Shown here one piece after another: positions 44,544-58,380 of a DNA stretch of 64,000 nucleotides. The DNA comes from Tetrapyrgos nigripes. Its lineage: Eukaryota; Basidiomycota; Agaricomycetes; Agaricales; Campanellaceae. Below the pieces are notes generated by a model. That model saw only the letters and a list, made by a program, of their open reading frames with translations, made no database searches and had not been told where the DNA came from. The translations under genes were made by a program, and so were the position numbers. The first letter of the stretch is position 1, and each line of letters begins with the position of its first letter. The stretch lies in assembly GCA_013368315.1 (NCBI GenBank), contig JAACJM010000047.1:186001-250000 (forward strand). The letters are read 5' to 3'.

Positions 44544-44790
44544 TGCAAGTCACTTTGGAGAGATCGCGAATTTCCAAAAATAAAAATTTGCCAAGCACGC
44601 GAAAAGCACGCGTCGATCTCCGAGGCGATACCTTTTTCGGCCGAGAAAAGTTTTACTTCCACTTTCTCCGAAATCCGTACCACGAATCCGAATCGTATAT
44701 AAGTTGCAACTGTCAGCGTGTCTTGCCTTCTATCTAACCGCATATAAGTTGCAAGTGTCAGCGTGTCTTGCCTTCTATCTAACAACCATC
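44544..44790. promoter_or_regulatory. Divergent promoter NOB1 / LEU2 with tandem TATA unit
   Basis: 247 bp between the two start codons. The LEU2-proximal half has a tandem duplication: a 42 bp unit at 44697-44738 and again at 44742-44783, with a single mismatch. Each starts with a TATA-like box (tatataa at 44696-44702, tataa at 44743-44747) and ends with tatctaac. The second copy ends 7 bp before the LEU2 ATG. Confidence 0.8.
44697..44783. repeat. 42 bp tandem repeat in the LEU2 promoter
   Basis: Two copies (44697-44738 and 44742-44783) are identical except for one C/G change (gcaactgtc versus gcaagtgtc). The period is 45 bp. Confidence 0.9.
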
Positions 44791-46196
<1,406 letters not shown>

Positions 46197-46323
46197 TTAC
46201 ATGTAGATCTCTAGAGTAGAAGTGTATTTTGAGTGTATTTACTATAATGACGCGACTGTTGTTTACGCGTTTTTGTTGATCACCACCATTCCGCGCTTTG
46301 CCCTCCTCCGCCGTCTGCCCAGA

Positions 46324-48765
46324 ATGATGATGCTAGCTCCTCCGCTGTATCCGCAGTCTGCGTTGTCAGACGACTCGTATCGTCCAGCAAAAGACATCGA
46401 TGCCTTCAACAGCCTGCTTCCCTCTCCCATAGAATTCGTCGAGGGCTCTTCGTCCTCTTCACTGGCTGTTGCACAAGGCAAATACGAGCCAATAAATGCT
46501 TCTCCAAAACCCTCCAAGTTTCAGGTATGTCGCTATCTCATTTTACCTTATTTCAACTAACAAATTGCTAGGAAAAACTTGCCAAGTCCTCCTCATCGGC
46601 TCCCTCTACACCTACACCTACCCCTGCAAAATCCACAAAACCTGCCACTGCCACTCCCAAAACCCCAAAATTCTCTCTCCACTCCGCCGATATAGACTTC
46701 ACATGGCCCAGAAACATCAGTATTGGGACAGGTCTCCTCAACATCGGCAACACTTGTTTCCTCAACAGTGCTCTCCAATGTCTTTTGCACACTCCTCCCT
46801 TACTACACGTCCTCAGCTCTCACAAATCCGACTCATGTACGTCTTTTATGCCACTCTTTCTCTTTCACCACTCACTCACTCTGCTTCAGGTAAAGCCAAA
46901 GCCTCCCACTCATTCTGTATGACCTGTAACCTTAGAGAAGTCGCCTACAAATCTCATTCAAGCAACCGAGCATATAGTCCCACCCAAATCACTAGTAGAC
47001 TTCAAAGTATGTCCCAAAGGCTCAATCTGGCGTGTTTTGGTGGCTGACGCCTACACTCTACAGCTATAGCCAAACATATGCGAAAAGGGCGCCAAGAGGA
47101 TTCCCATGAGTTTCTTCGCTATGCGGTGGATGCTTTACAGAAATCTTGTTTGGCTGGGTTACCTCCGTGGGTTTCTCTCTTTCTCTGGCTTTTTTCCTTT
47201 GTGTAACCTTTTTTTTCTTCAGAAAAATCGACCCCAAAGTCGCTGAAACAACTTGGGTCCACAAAATATTCGGTGGGCGCCTCCGTTCCCGAGTCACTTG
47301 TGCCTCATGTGGTCACAATTCTGACACCTTTGACTCCATCCTCGACCTCTCCATCGACATCCACCACTCCTCCCACCTCAAAGACGCTCTCCGTCGCTTC
47401 GTCGCTCCCGATTACCTCAAAGGCGCCGACAAATACAAATGTGAAAAATGCAACAAACACGTCAACGCCGAAAAACGTTTCTCCATCCACGACGCTCCTC
47501 CCATCTTAACCATCCAACTAAAGCGATTTTCACCATTCGGTCAAAAAATCTCTCAAACAGTGAATTACGACGAATCACTCAACATCTCACCCTACATGTC
47601 TGAACATCAGTTTGGTGGACAGTACTCGTTGTATGGGGTTATATGTCATTCGGGAGGAGGTCCTCATTCGGGGCATTATTATGCGTTTGTGAAGAGTAAT
47701 CAGATGGATAAAAAGTGGTATGAGATGAATGATGAGAGTGTGACGCCGCTTTCGAGGAGTCCGACTGCGTTGAAGAATGCGTATATTTTATTCTATATGA
47801 GGAATAGGGGACAGATGTTGAAAGAGGCGGTGAGGGATACTGGGGCCAAGGGGATGGAGAAGGAGAAGGAGAAGGAGAACGCACTCTCGTTCACACCGAC
47901 ACAAGTGCAGAAATCGGGTATTGCTGCTTCGATGAAGACGAAGATCAATAAGAAGAGGCCGAGAGAGGAGGATGAAACGGAAAACGGAAACGACGGTGAC
48001 GAAGACAAAGGCGTAAAAGTAGACTACAAGGATAAACCTTTCATCGGGCCCCAACTCCCATCTCCATTGCTTAACGGTCGTCGTCGTCGTTCTCATTCTC
48101 AATCCCGCTCACGGTCTCGATCTCGTGAACGTACCCCTGAATCAGAATCGAACAAACGTCAAAAGACGACTCCTACAGACGAAGACGACCCACAAGCGAC
48201 TTCGGTGAAGAGGAAGATTGATGCGCTTAAAGCTAAGACAAATGGGGTCAACGCGAGTCCGAGTGCAAAAGCAAAGGCGATGGAGTCGTTGTCGAGTTTG
48301 AAGGGGTATACTTCTGATGGGGATAGTGAGGAGGAGGATGAGAGTACAAAGGCTAATGGACATGCTGCATCTGGTTCTTCACCTGAACGTGGACGTGAAG
48401 ACGGGCACGAACGCGACAGGGAAACTACACCTCCCAGATCAACCATAACCTCAGCAGCAACGACATCGGCATCGAAATCGAAACCATGGGTCCCCGCACC
48501 CATCTCTCCTTCCAGGTTTTTCTCAAACTCGAACTCCAAGGCGAAACGCCGTAGGGACGACAGGGATAGGGACAGAGATTCCTCATATTCGAATTCCCAT
48601 TCCCCTTCGCACTCACACTCACACTCCCATTCTTCGTCGTGGTCAAGTAAACAGAATCGGTTCGACCCGTATGCGAGGTTGAGTGGGGGTGGAGGATTTG
48701 GGGGAGGTGGAGGGAGACAAAAGACGTATGGGAGGAGGTTTAACAAGAAGGCTAGAGGGATATGA
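46324..48765 (+). CDS. Ubiquitin-specific protease, USP36/USP42-like
   Basis: Exon 1 is 46324-46524, starting [20 protein letters not shown]. After a Ser/Thr/Pro linker the catalytic domain opens with [20 protein letters not shown] (Cys box, catalytic Cys in NTCFLN), then [109 protein letters not shown] (His box) and a closing [14 protein letters not shown]. The long C-terminal tail is charged and disordered, with Arg-Ser repeats, His-Ser repeats and a Gly-rich end. The nearest relatives by layout are USP36/USP42 and the fission yeast nucleolar Ubp group; a nucleolar role is inferred. Joins are in phase, with GT-AG introns. Confidence 0.9.
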
Positions 48766-49834
48766 GCCTCAGATTTTGCGTTGGATAACGCTTCTCGACG
48801 CACTGCGTTACAGCTTAATGCGCGATGCATTGGGGCATGATGATTTCCCCGGGATCCCTTTCTCTTGTCAGGTTTCGTTTCCGTTTTCATTTCCGTTTCC
48901 ATTGTTGTCTTCCAAGTTTTAATTCGTTTGCCCTCGCAAGTTGCCCTGGCTGTGTGCGTGTTGTTGCACTTTATACTTAACTTATGAACGATTTAAACTC
49001 TAGACTCTGAACTGAACTTTGAAGAACGAAGAGAATAGGAATACGAGTTTCGAGGACTACCAGCTTGTAATCAGGGAATGAAATAAAATCGCTTTCCGAT
49101 TTGGACTTGAAGCCGGCTTCAAGCTTCAACGAGTTACGACTCATCACACGGGGGCCACTGTTCCTGTAAGGTCCACTAACCACCCCCATTGGCTACATAC
49201 ATACTATAAGCCTGTACCTGGACCGTCGACGTACACATATGAGGTGCGCGTATGTTTTTTCTGGTGACGCAACTTCTGACGTTACATGTACAGACCGGCG
49301 TTTTATGAAACTTTGATCATCGTAGCACCGCAGCGGACTCTTGAGTACATAATACGGTGGAGAATCCAGTACATCTGCTGTAATTCACGGTGATCCAGAG
49401 CTGAAATTTGAACTGGGCGCTTCAAGTCTTTCCAACGTCTGATTTGGGGTTGTACAGCAGTTCAACGGAGAGGTTGGGGCCGTCAAGGAGAACAGTTTGG
49501 AGCAAGTTCTGTTCATATTGCCGACGGTTGGGAGAAACATGAAAGGGAGCGGATATAAAGGTGGAGTTGTTGCCATGTCCCCGATTTTTACTTGATCACC
49601 GCAGTTAGATATCCTGTTTCTAAAAATGGAAATCATGACATCAGCGGCAAATTTCGAGTGTGGTGCTCATTTGGCGCGTTCTGTGAGAGAACCTCTTATC
49701 CTTCTTTCTTTCTTCCTGCCACCACCACCACCACCACCACCATCACCATCACCACTTTCCGCCGCTAGCGGATTGCGTCTTTCCCTTCCTCCCTCCACTT
49801 TCATCCTTCATCCTCTCTCTCCGTATTGTCTGTC
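48766..49834. other. Long intergenic region before KRE6-like gene
   Basis: About 1.07 kb. It should hold the 3' end of the protease gene and the KRE6-like promoter and 5' untranslated region. A pyrimidine/CCA-rich tract (ccaccaccaccacc, 49721-49742) and CT-rich sequence lie just upstream of the KRE6-like ATG. No gene supported. Confidence 0.45.
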
Positions 49835-52450
49835 ATGTCTGGTTATAAACAAATTAATACAACGGGGTCAAGCTCCAGTCTATTGCGGCATAGTGGATAC
49901 TCTGCCACTGAGGTGCGTTCTCTAAAAAAGTCTTCCCAAATTTGCTCTCATACTGACGGCATACACCTGATAGCACTCCGGCACAGACTCACCCTATAGC
50001 TCAGTCGCCAATCGAACGAGTGGTGTAGGCACGATTTCCGGTCAATTCTCATTACCCCCCGACCCCAACCGCTGGGGAGCCAACTTGTCTCCATTCGTAT
50101 CCGAAGCAGACGATGACCTACACGATCCGAAACGACCAGACAGACTTTCGAATCCTTTTGCTAGCAGAGCCATTGCTAATTTGGGATGTTTGCTTGTTTT
50201 ATGTGCTGCGATTTTGATGCTGTTGTATGTCTTGGTTTCTTTTGAAACTTGCTTTGCTTTGTCCAATGCCCTGGACGCGTCGCTGATGAACGTTGAATGC
50301 TTACAGTCTTGGGTATCCCATTATAACCTATGCAAATAAAATATCACGCGAGAGGAGTGGGTTTAATGCTGCGTTGGGTGTGAATGCTTCGGGACAGGTG
50401 CGTCTACATACGATAGTGGAATTGTGTGCTCGTAATAACCATTTCATGCTATTATAGGTTCCTGCCATGACTGGCAATTGGGGCCTGATTGACAAGGACA
50501 CTCCCGATGATGCGTATACCTTCACATCAATGCGAGATGGGTCAGACTGGCAACTTGTTTTCTCAGATGAGTTTAACACGGATGGAAGGACGTTTTATCC
50601 CGGAGACGATCCATTTTGGGAGGTAAGATTGCTTCGCTTTGTGATTTAGGTTGTTCGGTTCTGACCTTTCTCCGTGCTGCAGGCAGTGGATTTGCATTAT
50701 TGGGGTGTGAGTATCATCTATTCTGCCTTCTTCGTAACTGCACATTCAAATACGCAATTAGACGAACAATTTGGAATGGTATGACCCAGCAGCGATTACG
50801 ACTGAGGATGGCTCTTTGGTCATCACTCTCTCTAAGAAAGAGACTCACGACTTACATTATCAAGGAGGTCAGCAATGTTCCCCAAATTTGCAAATACACA
50901 GAACCGACGCTGACTGGTCACTCGTCATGTAGGAATGATGGCAACTTGGAACAAATTCTGTTTTACAGGTGGAATGATTCAGGTATGTATGGATTTTGAT
51001 GTATCTGCTAAAGCAGGACACCTCATTCTCAAGTATGACTGACTGACGTATACATGACAGACCTCTGTACAACTCCCTGGAATCAACAACGTCGTTGGTT
51101 TATGGGTACGTTTATTTCATTGTCGGATCAATCATTCCTTTCTCATGACCATCTCGTCTCATTCAAGCCTGCCATATGGGCGATGGGCAACCTCGGTCGA
51201 GCAGGCTACGGTGCAACATTAGACGGAATGTGGCCTTACACCTATGACAATTGTGACGTCGGTACAGCACCTAATCAAACGCTGAATGGTCTTCCAACAG
51301 CTGCTGCCCAAGATGGTCCTGCCGATAGTAATTTCGCACTGTCTTATTTACCGGGTCAGAGACTATCCCGATGCACTTGTAATGGGGAATCCCATCCTGG
51401 ACCTAAACATAAAGATGGAAGTTTTGTTGGAAGGGGTGCTCCGGAGATTGATATATTTGAAGCTCAGGTTTTGGAAGCGAAAGAAGAGGGACAGGTATCG
51501 CAATCTGGCCAATGGGCTGTGAGTTTTGTCTTCTGTAAAATTTTTCTGCGATTTTGTGCTGACGCGCGCGATATAGCCCTTCAACGATAAATATGTCTGG
51601 AAGAACACGTCTGATAATCTCATCATCAACGACCCTACGATCTCGCAGTTGAATACCTATATTGGTGGAAGTACCCAGCAGGCCACTTCAGTCGTGACAA
51701 AGACCAATCAGCAATGTTACCAACTTGCTGATACTCCATGCTTTTCCACTTATGGATTTGAGGTGAGTTCTCTGCTCCTATCTCGACTTGTAAAGCGACA
51801 GAGAAGACTCACGTACTCGTTTATCTAGTACAAACCTGGCTTTGATGATGCAGTGAGTTGACCCACCGTAACTTGCAAGGAATGAAGGCACTAAAAATGT
51901 CCTCGTAGTACATCTCTTGGATGTCAGATGGTAAACAAGCCTGGACTATCAACGATGCGGGTGTAGGCCCTGATGATGCTGTCGAAATTGCTGCTCGTCC
52001 TGTTCCACAAGAACCGATGGTACGTCAGCAGAAGTTGTAGCTATTTACTTTCCTGACTCGTTCAATCACAGTATCTCATCATGAACTTGGGAATGTCGGA
52101 GAACTTTGGCACAGTAGACCTGACGCATTTGACCTTCCCTGCGTGAGTCTTCTCTTGCTTACCTCTTGCTCACTCACTCATTCCCATCCCTATTCCCATT
52201 GCTCCAGTAAAATGAAAGTTGACTGGATCAGAGTCTACCAAGACCCGAAACAAATCAACATTGGATGTGATCCAAAAGACTTCCCAACCTCCGAGTATAT
52301 TGCAACATACTACGAAGCTTATAACAACCCCAATCTTACAACATGGGTAAGAACGAAGTTGGTTACGATTACGATTTTGTTTTTAACCAATTTTTTTAGG
52401 AGGAGTTTGGACAAACGTTCCCGAAAAACTCGTTCCTCGGACAATGCTAA
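49835..52450 (+). CDS. KRE6: Beta-1,6-glucan synthesis protein KRE6/SKN1 (GH16 fold)
   Basis: The start MSGYKQINTTGSSSSLLRHS (exon 1 49835-49912) is a Ser-rich cytoplasmic tail. One membrane anchor follows (AIANLGCLLVLCAAILML), so it is a type II membrane protein. The lumenal part has the SKN1/KRE6 blocks: DGSDWQLVFSDEFNTDGRTF, DPFWEAVDLHYWGT, NLEWYDPAAITTEDGSLVIT, NNVVGLWPAIWAMGNLGRAG, YGATLDGMWPYTYDNCDVG, GRGAPEIDIFEAQVLE (GH16 ExDxxE catalytic motif), FEYKPGFDDAYISW, YLIMNLGMSENFG, MKVDWIRVYQDP, and the ending TFPKNSFLGQC. It acts in the secretory pathway in cell-wall beta-1,6-glucan formation. There are many short GT-AG introns and no frame break seen. Confidence 0.94.
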
Positions 52451-53013
52451 GGTCAAAGCCAAAATACGACCCCACTGTTACCCGCGCTTTCCATACCGTA
52501 CCCTTGCTTTCACTTCATACCTACGTCAATGACGCGCTACGCTGTTTTCTTTGCTTTCTTTCCAGCATTGCCTGCTTGAGCCAGGTTACCACTCACATTA
52601 CATAGACACTCCCTTTTTGTAACGAACATTTTGATGATTACTCTACAAACTCAAAGTACATAGTGCATAGATAGCTAATGGACATTTCGATTGTAACAGT
52701 ATAACTGATAATGTATTTCCTGTTCCCTAAGGCGTGTGGTGTAAACAAGGCCCGTAAATGCTTACGCCCGACACTGTAAGAGTGACTGGACGGTTGAGTA
52801 GACATTTCGAGTTGGACGTTGTAACTTGTACTGACAATGTACACCCTTCAGTCCTTGTATTTCGGGCATATCGGTCCGTGAAATCGACTTTTTTTTTCCA
52901 AACCTCATCCGTTTGCCTCCTCGTCAATCCAGCTTGTTCTTCCCGTGTTGCTCGTCGAAAACGTCTTCAGTAAAAGCTACTATATCTCCTCATAATATTT
53001 CTTCATTTTGGCA
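52451..53013. other. Intergenic region with imperfect direct repeat
   Basis: 563 bp. The word gacatttcga followed by a similar ttgtaac...aatgta stretch occurs at about 52681-52715 and 52801-52840. A small hairpin-forming palindrome (cgtaa-atgc-ttacg, 52753-52766) lies between them. A T9 run is at 52890. No gene supported. Confidence 0.45.
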
Positions 53014-54700
53014 ATGGTAGAGAAAGGCAAACGGTGACTTGATCCATCTTGTTTGTTCCACCTTGTTACTTAGGCCTCATCTCAGGAAACGAGTTGAACC
53101 AGAGCCTTCCTCTTCTTCTTCATCTCTATCCGACGTTCCGCGTTCTCCATCACCCCAGCCTGCACCACCGAAATGGAGTAAGTCCAATCACAACTTCTTC
53201 TGCTTCCAACTTGGCATCTAATTAAACTACTCAGACAGACACCGCGCGGAAACCCGTCCATGCCCCATCTGCAATGAGCCCATTCCCCTCCGTCTTCTCA
53301 CCAAACACGCCGAGCTCGAATCGACGCGTCTAGACGATCTTATTGACAGTATTGGGTTGACAGAAATATGGGTTGATCCTTATGATTCCAATCTGAATTT
53401 TGCGTCGAGCTCGAGCCTCGGTTTGGGTTCTTTCACGAGTGTATTAGAGCCTACGACAACTATGACAACCACCCGTCGCTCAGCTGCTCGTGCGAGGAAT
53501 ACTATTCGTATCGCCGAATCTACCAGTACTGTAACACTAAACGACAAAGGCAAGGGCAAAGCTAAACACCCAACGGCTCCTCCAGGAACTCCCACCTCGC
53601 TCGACACGAACCTAACCAAAACACTCCAAACGATCAAACGAAATCGTAAACAACGTCATGCAAAACTACGAGAGATGACGAGGGAGGATGAGGAAGGTTA
53701 TGGGTCGAATAACAACCGACATAATAGAAGAAGAGGACAACAAGGCCAAGAATTTACATGTCCAGTCTGTCTAGCAAAGGTCCAAGGAGATGATGACATT
53801 TTGGATGCACATGTTGATGCTTGTGTGGCTGGTGAGGGAAGGAGGTTGGAGGAGGAGAGGGAACAGCGGGAGAGGGAAGCGCAGGCGAGGAGAGCGACGT
53901 CTTTATCTCAGTCGGATGAGTATGACAACGATGCAGGAGGCCATGTTGGAGATGTTAGAGGAACGGGCTTTCATACTCGAGATCCTAACGCACAGGATGT
54001 TGAGGAGGAAGTGGATATTGATGGTGATGATAGAATCCTTTTTGGGGATGTGCAGTTTACGGAGGGAGACATCTTGGGGGCAGGGCAGGAGGAGGATCTA
54101 CAAGTTGATATTGAAGGTGATGGGGATGGTGAAGACCAAGGTGACGAAGCAAACCGTGAGCCAGATGTGGATGTGGACGTGGACGTGGACATAGAAGGGG
54201 AAGACCAGGGTGAAGACCATCACAATCCAGAGAAGACCTTACGGGACTTAATTGCTGAGGGCAGAGCAACGCGACAGCATGATACAAGAACTCCATCAGA
54301 TAATCCAGAAACCGTCAAGTCGAGGATGGAAGAAGTCATCGGTGTCGCAGAGTCTGATAAAGTCGACTTGGCTATTTTAGCTGCGAAGAGAAGAAGAAAC
54401 AAACAGGATTTGGTCAATGCGTTGGAGGAAAAGGTTCGGTTGTTAGTAAGTCCTTCCAACCTTTTTTTTGTTCCATCTCTCTGACATGAACCATCTCATC
54501 AGGAATCAATGCGCATCTCCTCATCCACGTCTCTTCTCTGTCGGATTTGTCTGGACCCATACAACGAACCTACTGTTTCTACAGGTTGTTGGCATACTTG
54601 CTGTAGAGAATGTTGGTTGAGGTGTCTAGGTTCCACGAAGCTTTGTCCTATTTGTAAACGGATAACGGCGGCTATGGATTTGAGGAGGGTGTATCTGTAG
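53014..54700 (+). CDS. RNF220-like RING E3 ubiquitin ligase
   Basis: Four exons (53014-53033, 53074-53177, 53235-54445, 54503-54700) join in phase. The start is MVEKGKRPHLRKRVEPEP. A first Cys cluster RPCPICNEPIPLRLLTKHAE resembles a zinc finger. The middle has a second finger EFTCPVCLAKVQGDDDI, then LDAHVDAC (Cys-x2-Cys...His-x3-Cys, UBZ4/Rad18-like). A strongly acidic Asp/Glu tract with a VDVDVDVDI repeat follows, then the C-terminal RING: LCRICLDPYNEPTVSTGCWH, TCCRECWLRCLGSTKLCPIC, ending RITAAMDLRRVYL. The combination of N-terminal finger, UBZ-like finger and C-terminal CWH-type RING is that of RNF220. The substrate is unknown in fungi. Confidence 0.88.
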
Positions 54701-54924
54701 ATCTGTAGGATAATCCACCTAGAGCGATTTGATTTTCGAGTAGCAGAGCAACTTTTTTCTTGTATCGTGTACGTACATACGCTACCTTCACTGTTTGGCA
54801 CCTTTGAACTGTCACTGAACGTGCATACAGGGAAGAGGTTTCCTAGGATTGTTTATTATTTGAATCCTTTCATCACATACAACATAAAGAATCTGTATCT
54901 GCTAAATCCCAAATCCACAGCCAC
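54701..54924. other. Convergent 3' region
   Basis: 224 bp between the ends of the RING gene (+) and the first S28 peptidase (-). Nothing else seen. Confidence 0.35.
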
Positions 54925-57492
54925 TTAAAGAATCTGCTCAGGCTCCCTGAAGAATAAACTCGAAGCCTTGCTCCGTGCGCCTACAGCCCTCTTAACAACT
55001 GGCTCCTCAACCTTCCTGTCCTCGACAACACCACGCTTCGTCATCTTAGCCTTCCCGGGGGTCCACTCTTCCAACCAACGGGGAATAGTAGAAAACCATT
55101 TGTCCTGGACAACTTTGATAGTAGGGTCAACGCCACCACTCGCAATAGAGAGATCTGAGCAATGGAACCCATCGCCAATCGCTATAGGCTGGGAGGAGGT
55201 GCTTGCAACATTGACGCCGTCGGCAGAGACGGTGGCTTCTCTCCATGGATCGCCTACACAGTACTTGAATCAGCAAACAAAGGTGATGTATATGTAGGTT
55301 CACTCACGTTGACCATTAGCAAAGAACAGATGCTCTATACTGACATTCCATCCATGGTATGCTTCGTTCGTTCTGGCAACACCATTTGCCATTTTGGGAG
55401 GGTTTCTCGCAGAGAAGACATCGGAGAACATCAATTCACATTGACGCTGAATCGCATAGTGTGTCAAATTGAGTAAAGGCAAGACCGATAGGAATAGTAC
55501 CACTCACGATGTCGGACTCTGGTTTTGTCAAACGGGAAACGACAGCGGGTACACCTTTTGGAGGACCATCTTGGAGGTAGCCGACTTCGTTACACACAAT
55601 CCAGTTCCAAGAGCGGCCAGCATTGTCGATAGAGGTATCGGTGTAAAACTCTGACGTAGGGTCGTAGGTGCCCAGACAATCTCTGTAGAGTTATTAAAAT
55701 TATGTTCCAAGTAGAAATTTCTCAGAGAAAGAAAGCGAGGGAATAGGGGAAAAGGTGCTCACTCAGGGTCATCGTTACCGCATACTGTGGATAGATGTAA
55801 GCAAGTGAGGAGCATCAGGACTACGGAGGATGTACTCACAATTATCGAGATAGCCCGCATCAGTCCAAAAGTTACCCCATCTATTCAAAGCGGTCTCAAG
55901 ACCAGCACCTTTAATAGAAAAAGCAATTAGCATTTGGTCGACCGAAGGAAGATCACAAACAGGTCACCTTGCGCAGGTGCAGACTTTCCAGATCCATCGG
56001 TCTCAAGAGCATCGCAGAACTTGAAAAAGGTTGTGTTGGGACCGCTAGTAGGCTGCAGTGATTGCCAGTCCCAAAGGTTGTTTCGGACTATGTAGCGTCA
56101 CAAATGGTCATTAAATATCAACACCCAATTCAAGCGAAGAACATACGGGCTGTGTGGAATTGAAGGAAAGGGGAGCGAACCTTTGTTCAGAATTGCGTGA
56201 CACTCCTAAAAATTGGCTTACCACCAGCAACATCATCCAAATGAGTCATGTTTCCCAAACCCCAGTTATCCTTGAGCTCGTCAATTGCTCTTTGGTTATC
56301 GCCTGAGAAAACTTTGTCGATGTGGGCAATGACACGCTCGACATCAGCAGAACAGTTCTTTGGCATGAACTGACGGATGGGTTCAAAGTAACCCCAGTAA
56401 TCACTGAATCATAGCACGTCAGGAATCATATGGTGGTGCGGGTAAGCACGAGGTTACAGGAGTTGGACTTACAGAATAGCCTCCACGACCGCAGAAGAAG
56501 CATACCCTGCGGCGAAAAGGTTGGGTTTGCTGGGAAAAAAACCGGTCAGTACATTGAAGCGCATTGAAGTATATTGAAATGGACTCACTTGACCATCGTC
56601 CAGCTGGTCAAAGCACCACTATATGAACCACCTTCCAAAATCCAAGGAGCCTTATCCGGAGACACATTTTCGCCGTCTGGTTGAGGAAGTTTTACGTTGA
56701 AAGCGAAATACTCAAGGTCGTCAATGGCTTGCTGAAGAGTGTGAAGTCCTTGCAAACTCTTGCCGGAAAGGTCGGGCTTGGGGTTACTGAGACCGTAGAA
56801 GCGATGTTCGAGAATGATGACTGAACCGTTGTTCCTCTGAGCGGTGGTTCCGGTAATGGTCCTATTGGTTAGGTAGCCACTGTATGCTAAACAGGGACCG
56901 GGATCGGGTTAGGCCAAGTATAAAATATGATACAAGACACGACTCACGTTCAGCATTGGCCTCTCCAGGTGTCATTAACACGATGGGACCTTTAAAAAGA
57001 GTGTTATGGAAGGTAAACAAACGGAACCCGAGAATGCGTACCACCTGCGGAAACTCCAGTTTAGCACACTTATTCACAGGCTTTAATTTGCTCTTCACCA
57101 CTCACCGGGCTCATAGAACTCGTAAGTGTGCCAGAATCGCTGCTTGAACGTTCCCACAGACGGATTATTGTGATCGATCTGGGAAGCCAATCTCAGTCCA
57201 ACGGTATGGAAGAAAGGTGCTACTAATTTGGCTCACAAGTTGATCAAAGTAATAAGTAAAGTCTACAACGAGCTCTCGTGAGCAAAAGAATGAAGCATAG
57301 TGTCTGATATAACTTACTGTAGGGCGGGAGTTCGGTTCCATTGCGACTGACTACCGGGTGTGCATCAGGCAGACTGATGACGGGCATAGCAGGGGTCTTC
57401 ATCATGTTGGCATTTCTGCGACCATCTGGGAGAACAGCTGAGACTGTCGAGAAGTACGATAGAGAGAGCAGCGACACTAGTCCGAGAAACAT
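54925..57492 (-). CDS. Secreted S28 serine carboxypeptidase-like peptidase, copy 1
   Basis: The start MFLGLVSLLSLSYFSTVSAV is a signal peptide, followed by LPDGRRNANMM. The S28 domain (prolyl carboxypeptidase/DPP2 family) shows YFDQLIDHNNPSVGTFKQRF, GPIVLMTPGEANAE, VIILEHRFYGLSNPKPDLS, WILEGGSYSGALTSWTMVK (catalytic Ser in GGSYSG), SVEHLFFANGQ/GDPW (catalytic Asp), and DGFHCSDLSIASG (catalytic His). The tail TKRGVVEDRKVEEPVVKRA, then SSLFFREPEQIL, is basic. About a dozen short introns interrupt it. It likely digests extracellular proline-rich peptides. It is a close tandem copy of the next gene. Confidence 0.9.
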
Positions 57493-58380
57493 GGTTGACA
57501 GACCGAGTTCTATCGACCAGTGGGAAAGCACCGACTTCTCGAGGGACGCTTTTTAAAGGATTTTCTAGGGACAACCGGCCATATGGAGTAGATAGAAGCC
57601 ATCATGAGGTTATTGAGCTTCCCATCCGACTTGGAGAATTGATCGTATCGCGTGCAGGCTCGCGCCTTCTTCTTGCCTTGTTCTTACATACTTCAGTTAC
57701 AAGATGATGAACCGCTGAAGCGAGAGACAACCAGACATCGAGACACAAGTCTTGTCCAGTTACTATTGCCATTTTGCAGAGATCGGCAGGACCAGCTGCA
57801 GATAACACAGGAAGCATATGACTGGAGGGTGCCCTTGATAGCATGTGCAGCATTGAATATCACCATCGCAAGTTCACAGGGTTTTGAACAGGCGCGATGT
57901 TCTAAAATCACTGAGACGTTCCAAGCTTTGGAGAGACCATTCTAGGAAGGACTCCCCTTGACAATCGGCGAAAGCAATCGTTATCTGACGGTTTGCATGT
58001 TTCGAAAAGCCTACGTATTTTCGAAAGCGTTCCGTGGAAGAGCGGTTGTTGATTAATTTGAGCATCCATTTGAAACAGTTGTTCGTTTCCGCAATGGCCT
58101 TGTAAGTACCAGTAACCAGACGCCACTCGGTTCATTACGCAGCCATTCTGTTGCCTGCTTCATCCTTAGGGTGGGATAGCAAGAGTAAGGGTCTCACGGT
58201 ATCATAGTACGCATCAGGAGAAAGATTAGCAAAACAAATGAATCTCCGCGCTAAAACCGGTAGACGTACCTCAACACTTATTTTTATTATCCTATCATCA
58301 TCATTATATACAACAGAATCCCTTTGGTAGTTTACCCGGCGGACCAATGCAAGTTTATCCCATGGAGGTCGTCGATATCG
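57493..58380. other. Intergenic region between tandem S28 peptidases
   Basis: 888 bp. It should contain the promoter of copy 1 and the 3' end of copy 2. Open frames within it have no family match. No repeat noticed. Confidence 0.35.

Noticed and set aside
48159..48902. Minus-strand open frame of 247 codons
   Set aside because: It is the shadow of the low-complexity tail of the ubiquitin protease. The Ser/Leu-rich translation matches nothing.
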